Shown in pieces: positions 6,948 to 10,993 of a stretch of 10,993 nt of DNA. The notes under the pieces were generated by a model. It ran no database searches. It was not told the origin of the DNA and was given only the letters and a program-made list of their open reading frames with translations. Positions within the stretch are counted from its first letter, which is position 1. Every line of letters begins with the position of its first letter. The translations under genes were made by a program, and so were the position numbers. This DNA is from CAYRGG01 sp964423745 (GTDB taxonomy: Bacteria > Pseudomonadota > Gammaproteobacteria > Competibacterales > Competibacteraceae): contig CAYRGG010000099.1 of the NCBI GenBank assembly GCA_964423745.1, positions 1 through 10,993 of the forward strand, in the 5' to 3' direction.

Positions 6948-7138
6948 ACTTTATCTACCTCCTGCTGACGTTGATGGCGCCGTTGGCGACGCGCTATATC
7001 CCGCCGCAGTTGACGGTGTCGTCGTGTAATCACAAAAATAAGGCTGCCAAAAACCACCAGCGTTAAACCATAGGAAATCCATACATAAAAGGCATAACCG
7101 CCCATATGCCAGAAATCAGACCAACTGGAGAAACTCAT
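6944..7138 (-). CDS. ccmD: Heme exporter protein CcmD
   Basis: CcmD is a small membrane protein that stabilises the CcmC-CcmE complex and is needed for release of holo-CcmE. The product has 64 residues. It begins with an aromatic stretch rich in W, F and Y (W6, F9-W10-H11-M12-G13-G14-Y15), has one membrane helix at about 16-37, and a strongly basic cytoplasmic tail with many R and Q; this is the family pattern. ATG at 7138 is chosen over ATG at 7159 because GGAG lies five bases upstream and the encoded protein then starts with the family's N terminus. It is the first gene of the operon here. In most gammaproteobacteria ccmC would lie directly upstream, but the next 196 bases hold no such gene. 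Confidence 0.92.
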   Translation of the reverse strand: MSFSSWSDFWHMGGYAFYVWISYGLTLVVFGSLIFVITRRHRQLRRDIARRQRRHQRQQEVDKV

Positions 7139-7189
7139 GGACGCTCCAGTAACAATCAAAATAAGAATCTGTAAAAATCTTCCGCTACC

Positions 7190-7202
7190 TTATTGACAAT
7201 AA
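7190..7202 (-). promoter_or_regulatory. Palindrome upstream of ccmD, possible operator or promoter element
   Basis: TTATTGACAATAA is a palindrome with 6-bp arms around one central base, located 52 bases before the ccmD start. On the minus strand it contains TTGTCA, which resembles a -35 hexamer (five of six). No good -10 hexamer follows at the right distance: TTTTAC at 17 bases matches poorly. It does not match the FNR/Anr consensus. Its role is therefore only suggested by position and symmetry. Confidence 0.3.
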
Positions 7203-7383
7203 ACACCCAAAGAGGTGCCTAGTTTAACTCACCACAGCTAAAACGTGTGGTTTTGCTAAAAATTTGCTTTTTTAGAGCATGTAGAAATTCGTAGTGGTCA
7301 TTGTAGGCGCTGGCGCTCGCAGCACCGTCACACTTTGCGGCTTGCTTTCGATTTTCCTTCGTCCTTGAATGGTAGGGTATGGC

Positions 7384-7431
7384 AGGTTCCATTATGGAAC
7401 CTCTTGGTTTATGATATATCACAATGTGATA
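7384..7431 (+). promoter_or_regulatory. Two perfect palindromes in front of the toxin-antitoxin operon (probable operators)
   Basis: AGGTTCC (7384-7390) and GGAACCT (7396-7402) are perfect 7-bp arms around ATTAT. TATCACAATGTGATA (7417-7431) is a second perfect palindrome of 7-bp arms around one base. TATGAT at 7410-7415 lies between them and is a good -10 candidate; no clear -35 was found. The second palindrome would overlap the transcription start region. Known of type II toxin-antitoxin systems: the antitoxin, alone or with the toxin, usually binds palindromes in its own promoter. That this antitoxin binds here is inference. Confidence 0.6.
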
Positions 7432-7454
7432 ATTGCTGGGGGAGGGCTGAAAAC

Positions 7455-7808
7455 ATGGCACAGACAGTTAAACTCAATGACGATGAACTTCTGGAAGCTG
7501 CTAAGACGAAGAAGGATCACTTCTCTCGGTCGCTGAATGGCCAAATCGAGTACTGGGCACGGCTAGGCCGGTTTGTGGAGGAGTCTGGTCTCTTCGATCT
7601 ACATAAGGTGAACCTGGCTTTTCAGGGTAAGATTCCGGTGGAGGAGCTAGGCGCCGAGGAACAGCACGTCCACGCCCAAATGTTATGGCAGACCCTAGAG
7701 GCGCTGGACGGATCAGACGACAGGATTCTGCGCGAGATCGAGCTGGTTGGGGCAACCGCTTATGGATTGGATGAGCAAGGCAACCTTAAGGAAGCAGACC
7801 ACAGCTAA
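7455..7808 (+). CDS. ParD-like antitoxin of a type II toxin-antitoxin pair
   Basis: The product has 117 residues. Its N-terminal third (V-K-L-N-D-D-E-L-L-E-A-A, then S-L-N-G-Q-I-E-Y-W-A-R-L-G-R at about 26-39) looks like a ribbon-helix-helix domain of the ParD-like antitoxin family, in which the first strand binds DNA and the Q-I-E-Y-W-A-R-L-G helix forms the dimer. The acidic C-terminal part probably wraps the toxin. ATG at 7455 is chosen because GGGGGAGGG ends about eight bases upstream and the conserved domain begins there; an in-frame start at 7335 would place the palindromic promoter inside the gene. The TAA is followed two bases later by the kinase gene, so the two are translationally coupled. 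Antitoxin first and toxin second is the usual order. It likely represses its own promoter through the palindromes at 7384-7431. Confidence 0.8.
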   Translation: MAQTVKLNDDELLEAAKTKKDHFSRSLNGQIEYWARLGRFVEESGLFDLHKVNLAFQGKIPVEELGAEEQHVHAQMLWQTLEALDGSDDRILREIELVGATAYGLDEQGNLKEADHS

Positions 7809-7810
7809 GG

Positions 7811-8446
7811 GTGGATAAACGCAATCCTCCTGTCTTGCACCTCCTGGTGGGCGTCAACGGCGCTGGCAAGACGACGTTTTACTATCACCAGATCAAACCT
7901 CGCGCTAAGGTGTCTTTTATCAACGCTGACGAAATACAGAAGCAGCATTGGCCGCATGAGACCAATAATCCGCAGCGTTCCTACGAGGCGGCAAACATCG
8001 CCGAAAAACAGCGAGCGGAGCACATCAAGCAAGGGAAATCCTTTGCGGCAGAAACTGTTTTTTCCCACCCTTCCAAGTTGGAATTGATTCGAAATGCGCA
8101 GCAAAGCGGCTTTATGGTGGCGCTGTATCACATCCATATAGCCACGCCCGAGCTGGCAAAAAAGCGTGTAGAAACTCGCAAAGAAATGGGCGGCCACGAT
8201 GTCCCCGAGGACAAAATAGTTTCCCGTTTTTCGCGCACTCTCACGCACCTCCAGAAAGCTGTGCAGATGGCTGATCGCACGATGGTGTTTGACAATTCAG
8301 AACTCGGCAAATCCCATCGTCATCTGATGACGCTAGAGCGAGGCAGAATTACCAACCTAAAGCGCGGTTTGCCGGCATGGGCATACCAGCAGTATGGTCG
8401 TGAGATAAAGACTTACCAGGGCCTTACTGCGGAAGATTGTGACTGA
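7811..8446 (+). CDS. Zeta-toxin family P-loop kinase
   Basis: The product has 211 residues and is a P-loop kinase of the zeta toxin type. Known members of this family phosphorylate UDP-N-acetylglucosamine and block cell wall synthesis. Walker A is G14-V-N-G-A-G-K-T21. It is followed by I-N-A-D-E-I (about 38-43), which carries the acidic residue expected near the substrate, then E-T-V-F-S-H-P-S-K (about 80-88) in the place of the family's E-T-T-L-S block. G-G-H-D-V-P-E-D-K-I-V-S-R-F (about 127-140) is a strong family signature, and V-F-D-N-S closes the core at about 159-163. Translation starts at GTG 7811, two bases after the antitoxin stop codon; no ATG gives the full Walker region. All motifs look intact. 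Many relatives of this compact form are untested, so toxicity and the UDP-sugar substrate are inferred. Confidence 0.85.
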   Translation: MDKRNPPVLHLLVGVNGAGKTTFYYHQIKPRAKVSFINADEIQKQHWPHETNNPQRSYEAANIAEKQRAEHIKQGKSFAAETVFSHPSKLELIRNAQQSGFMVALYHIHIATPELAKKRVETRKEMGGHDVPEDKIVSRFSRTLTHLQKAVQMADRTMVFDNSELGKSHRHLMTLERGRITNLKRGLPAWAYQQYGREIKTYQGLTAEDCD

Positions 8447-8920
8447 ATCTAAAAACCAAACAAACCATAAGACTGATGTGAATAGTATCAAAGGTTATGT
8501 ATTTAATAAAAACCGCAGCGTCTATGTATGCACAGCATTATCTGAGCAAACTGCTGAGTATGGACGGGAATCGGTACTACAGCGGCATCGCAAAAGGTGG
8601 GTGTTGACAGTCAAAGTATCCAACACTTCATGAGCAATTCGCCGTGATCGGTGGAGGCGGTTTACCGTCAGGTCTAGCAGCAAGTGAAAGATGCTTACCT
8701 CTACACAACCTTGTTAGGCGGCAATATCTCACAATTATTTAGGTAATAGTTCACAGCTAACAACGTTGCGAAAATGTTCTAGTGAGCGGCGAAGGGAACG
8801 ATGAAAAAGGGCGTTTAAAATACTTATCCTCTTAAACCTAGGTGCCCGGATAGTTGGCAACAATCCACATATCCAACACAACTAAGAAATTGGGGACGGT
8901 TCGCGAACCGCCCCTACTAT
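8447..8920. other. Gene-poor spacer between the toxin gene and the hsdR remnant
   Basis: No convincing gene lies here. A small plus-strand frame from GTG 8439 to 8633 (64 codons, overlapping the toxin gene's 3' end by eight bases) has no recognisable family and no good ribosome binding site. GTGTTG (8601-8606) and CAACAC (8621-8626) form a 6-bp inverted repeat. No strong terminator follows the toxin gene. The missing C-terminal part of hsdR was not found here. The right end holds the GC-rich palindrome listed separately. The rest looks like decayed intergenic DNA. Confidence 0.5.
8892..8914. repeat. GC-rich palindromic repeat-like element
   Basis: CGGTTCGCGAACCG (8897-8910) is a perfect 14-bp palindrome. 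It is flanked by GGGGA on the left and CCCC on the right, which extends the stem to about 18 pairs with one mismatch. Short elements with a TAGGGGCG-type arm and a variable palindromic centre occur as dispersed repeats in many bacterial genomes. This copy sits seven bases from the new stop codon of the truncated hsdR. It could mark a mobile or recombination-prone point, or act as a bidirectional hairpin terminator, though no long T tract follows on either strand. Confidence 0.6.
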
Positions 8921-10421
8921 CTATGCTGACAAAAAAATTTTCTGATTAGACCTGCGGAATTGACGCCACATGGCGCAAACCATGGCGACGCGGAAAGGAT
9001 GTTCTGCCTTTTTGAAGGCGCTTTCCATATCCATGCGCTTGCCATCGGGGGTTTCAAAGCCTTCTTTGATGAGTCTACGGTGGGGGTTATATCCAAACTC
9101 CACTTGCGAAACTTCTCCACCTCGCCTTGTTCTTCACTGACCACCACCGCCATGATGGTTTCACGCATCCAAGCAAGCTTGCGTTCCATAACCATGCTGG
9201 CTTGCTGGTCGGCCAGCTTAGTGAGTTCCTTTTCTAGCCCTTTAATTTTGGCTTGCCATTTTTCGAGAATGATCTCCTGCATCCGAACGCAGGTGATTTT
9301 GTCGATACAGACCAACATCGCCTTGCCCTTTTGACCGCCGATGCTGTAATGCTCCACAAAGTCTTCGGCGATCTGTTCCAACCGAGGTTGAGACGTAATG
9401 ATGTGGTAATCGCGTTTTAACTTTCGCTCCAAGCGCTCGGTCACATCTTGATCGTCAATCTCGATCTCTTCCAGCTTGGCGGCTATCTTCTCATTAAGAT
9501 CATTGGTGACAATGCCAAGCTTTTCACCCCTAGCATCGTAGTACAGGGGCACGGTGGCTTTATCGTCCACAGCTCGTTGGAAGTCATAGGTAGAAATATA
9601 ATCTCCGAACACGCGGCGGGTGATTTCATCATCTTTAAACAGCGGCGTCCTGGTAAAGCCGATATAGCTGGCATTGGGCAGTGCATTGCGGAGATTAAGG
9701 GACAGGCGGCCATATTGGGTGCGGTGCGCCTCATCGGTGATGACGATAATGTCATTCCGATCTGAATACGGGTCGTTGGGGTCAACATCCTTATTAAACT
9801 TTTGTACCAGGGTGAAGATATAGGCTTTGTGCTGATTAAGAAGCTGCTGCAAATGATCTCCTGACCCTGCGCGGCAGGGGTCTTGGTCGTTATCCACAAG
9901 GCCGCACCCGGCAAAGGTGTTATAGATTTGCTTATCCAAATCCTCCTGGTCGGTACAAATCAAAAAGGTAAAGTTACCCCCTAGCTTGCGGTGAATCTTA
10001 CGGGTGAAGCACGCAATGGAATAGGATTTACCGGAACCTTGTGTGTGCCAGAATACACCCAGCTTGCCGTTGCGCACTTTGCGGTTTTTAACCGCTTCGA
10101 TGGCGCGGTTGACGCCCAAGAACTGGTGGTTTCGAGCGACGATTTTAACCAGCTTGCCTTGGCTGTCATCAAATACTATGTAATTTTCAAAGAGATCGAG
10201 AAAATCCCGTTTATTACAGACACCTTTTAGCAAGGTCTCCATATCCACCACGCCGGGGTCGTCTTCGGCTAAACGCTTCCAGTCATTGAAGTGCTCGAAC
10301 TTGCTGGAGATGGAGCCAATCTTGGCATCCACGCCATTGCCCAAAATCACAAAAGCGTTGTGGTGAAACAGATGGGGAATGGTGTCTTTGTAATCGGCGA
10401 GGTTTTTTTCGTAAGCATGGC
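8921..10421 (-). pseudogene. hsdR: Type I restriction enzyme subunit R, truncated at both ends and frameshifted
   Basis: HsdR is the ATP-driven DNA translocase and nuclease of type I restriction systems. Recognisable sequence begins near 10420 (A-Y-E-K-N-L-A-D-Y-K-D-T-I-P) and passes through N-A-F-V-I-L-G-N-G, Walker A T-Q-G-S-G-K-S (about 10024-10044), the DEAH box (about 9724-9735), and Y-D-F-Q-R-A-V-D-D. Four defects are visible. The N-terminal nuclease domain of roughly 200 residues or more is missing. Motif III reads G-F-T-R-T-P, with R (9649-9651) in place of the near-invariant G. The frame shifts at a run of five G on the plus strand (9082-9086), where six would restore F-R-K-W-S-L-D-I-T-P-H-R-R. 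Homology ends at V-C-A-M-W (about 8966), followed by an unrelated tail and TAG at 8921. The remaining helicase end and C-terminal domain are absent. It cannot encode an active enzyme. Confidence 0.9.
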
Positions 10422-10961
10422 ATTAATGACAATAAACTTACCTTCGTCATCATATTTGGGGGTCATGCCTCTAGCCAAAAATGAGCATAATTGAGATATC
10501 GGCTTCTTCTCCCACCTCGCAGGCACACCATCAATGCTTTTGACATGCTCATGACCGGGGAAACGGAAACGCACAAACCACTCTTTGTAAAGCTGCCGCG
10601 CAGATTCCTCTAGCAATTCAATCCGGCGCTTGTTGTTTTCGATGAGGTTGTCGTAAGCTCCAATAACGTCAACAATTCGATTCTGGCTTTCTAAATCGGG
10701 CATGTTTACTTTGAAGCTCTTAAGCATCGTCAGATTTATATTTGGCTGTGCAGCTTGACCTCCACCAATTCCCTGACACATTGCAAAGGTGCTAGGGTTT
10801 TTAAAATGGTAATAAATAAAGCGTGGATTGGCCTCCTCCTTTTTAACCCGCACTATACCAACAGCTTGATTAGTATTTGCAGGGACATCGGAAGGCTTAA
10901 CAAATCCACATTTACCGACATTAGCGCCAGCAATTGTGACTAGACCTCTTGAAAAAGTCAC
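10422..10961 (-). pseudogene. hsdS: Type I restriction specificity subunit S, internal fragment
   Basis: HsdS determines the DNA sequence recognised by a type I restriction-modification complex through two target recognition domains separated by helical spacers. What remains is the end of the first domain (L-V-T-I-A-G-A-N-V-G-K-C-G-F-V, then F-I-Y-Y-H-F and G-G-G-Q-A-A-Q-P-N-I-N-L), the central conserved helix (I-V-D-V-I-G-A-Y-D-N-L-I-E-N-N-K-R-R-I-E-L-L-E-E-S-A-R-Q-L-Y in pieces, about residues 96-125), and the beginning of the second domain (about 150-180). At about 10422 the sequence jumps to hsdR in another frame. Upstream, an in-frame TGA lies just before the GTG at 10961, so the first half of domain one is also missing or lies beyond a break. 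The neighbour order S then R fits a former hsdM-hsdS-hsdR operon. Confidence 0.85.
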
Positions 10962-10993
10962 TTTGCTAGGTCAATTTCAAAGTTATGAATGGC
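10942..10993. mobile_element. Possible insertion-sequence end at the window edge
   Basis: hsdS homology stops near 10945, and an in-frame stop lies just beyond it. The plus strand there reads TAGACCTCTTGAAAAAG, which resembles inverted-repeat ends of some IS5-type elements. On the minus strand a different frame entering from the right edge stays open for 11 codons and ends in TGA about 15 bases before that boundary, as a transposase tail would. The evidence is thin because only about 45 bases are visible. Confidence 0.25.

Larger units (their letters stand above)
7139..7454. other. Divergent intergenic region between ccmD and the toxin-antitoxin genes
   Basis: These 316 bases separate the leftward ccm operon from the rightward toxin-antitoxin pair, so they should carry both promoters. 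No ccmC remnant is recognisable in any frame. Besides the palindromes listed separately, an AT-rich inverted repeat CTAAAAA (7256-7262) with TTTTTAG (7269-7275) is visible. A minus-strand reading frame over 7219-7461 exists but has no family-like features. Confidence 0.6.

Noticed and set aside
7190..7202. FNR/Anr box for oxygen control of the ccm operon
   Set aside because: The palindrome TTATTGACAATAA has the wrong spacing and half-sites for TTGAT-N4-ATCAA.
7219..7461. Minus-strand frame of 80 codons between ccmD and the antitoxin
   Set aside because: It runs across the promoter palindromes and ribosome binding site of the opposite-strand antitoxin, has no family-like pattern, and does not resemble ccmC.
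7811..8446. The P-loop protein as a housekeeping kinase (shikimate or gluconate type)
   Set aside because: The G-G-H-D-V-P block, the E-T-V-F-S block, the V-F-D-N-S end and the coupled ParD-like gene upstream fit the zeta toxin family better.
8439..8633. Small plus-strand reading frame of 64 codons overlapping the toxin gene's end
   Set aside because: It starts with GTG inside the toxin gene, has no clear ribosome binding site, no recognisable family and unremarkable composition. A third toxin-antitoxin gene cannot be supported.
1..10993. CRISPR array, tRNA or rRNA genes
   Set aside because: No regularly spaced direct repeats and no tRNA cloverleaf or rRNA-like sequence were seen on either strand.

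Overview
The window looks like a piece of a gammaproteobacterial chromosome of moderate GC. The evidence is a System I cytochrome c maturation (ccm) operon, an integron attC-like site, and a type I restriction-modification remnant. A run of ten N at 5734-5743 shows it comes from a draft assembly, possibly a metagenome or single-cell assembly.

Layout from left to right. Positions 30-93 hold a probable integron attC site, directly against the 3' end of a minus-strand GNAT acetyltransferase gene (95-613). From 7138 down to 681, on the minus strand, runs a ccm operon in the order ccmD-E-F-G-H-I-A-B. The genes from ccmD to ccmA are tightly packed (three short start/stop overlaps, a 17-nt overlap, a direct abutment and one 13-nt gap). 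ccmF is interrupted by the assembly gap and by about 33 bases of sequence that does not fit the gene. ccmA and ccmB are separated by a 111-bp palindromic element. No ccmC is present on either side. At 7455-8446, on the plus strand, is a two-gene toxin-antitoxin module: a ParD-like antitoxin and a zeta-type P-loop kinase toxin, preceded by two perfect palindromes. Positions 8447-8920 hold no convincing gene, but contain a 14-bp GC-rich palindrome of repeat type. From 8921 to 10961, on the minus strand, lies a decayed type I restriction locus: an hsdS fragment joined out of frame to an hsdR fragment that has lost its N-terminal nuclease region, carries a one-base frameshift, and stops within the helicase core. 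The last 40 bases may be the edge of an insertion sequence.

The ccm proteins act together at the cytoplasmic membrane. CcmA/CcmB power release of heme-loaded CcmE. CcmD assists the CcmC-CcmE step. CcmG and CcmH keep apocytochrome cysteines reduced, and CcmF/CcmH/CcmI ligate heme to the CxxCH motif. CcmC, which loads heme onto CcmE, must be encoded elsewhere if the pathway works.

The operon sits between mobile or decaying elements: integron material on one side, toxin-antitoxin and dead restriction genes on the other. This suggests an accessory, rearranged neighbourhood around a core operon. The most interesting points are the attC site with its opposed GNAT gene, the permuted ccm order without ccmC, the palindromic element in the ccmA-ccmB gap, and the ParD-like/zeta pair with its palindromic control region.
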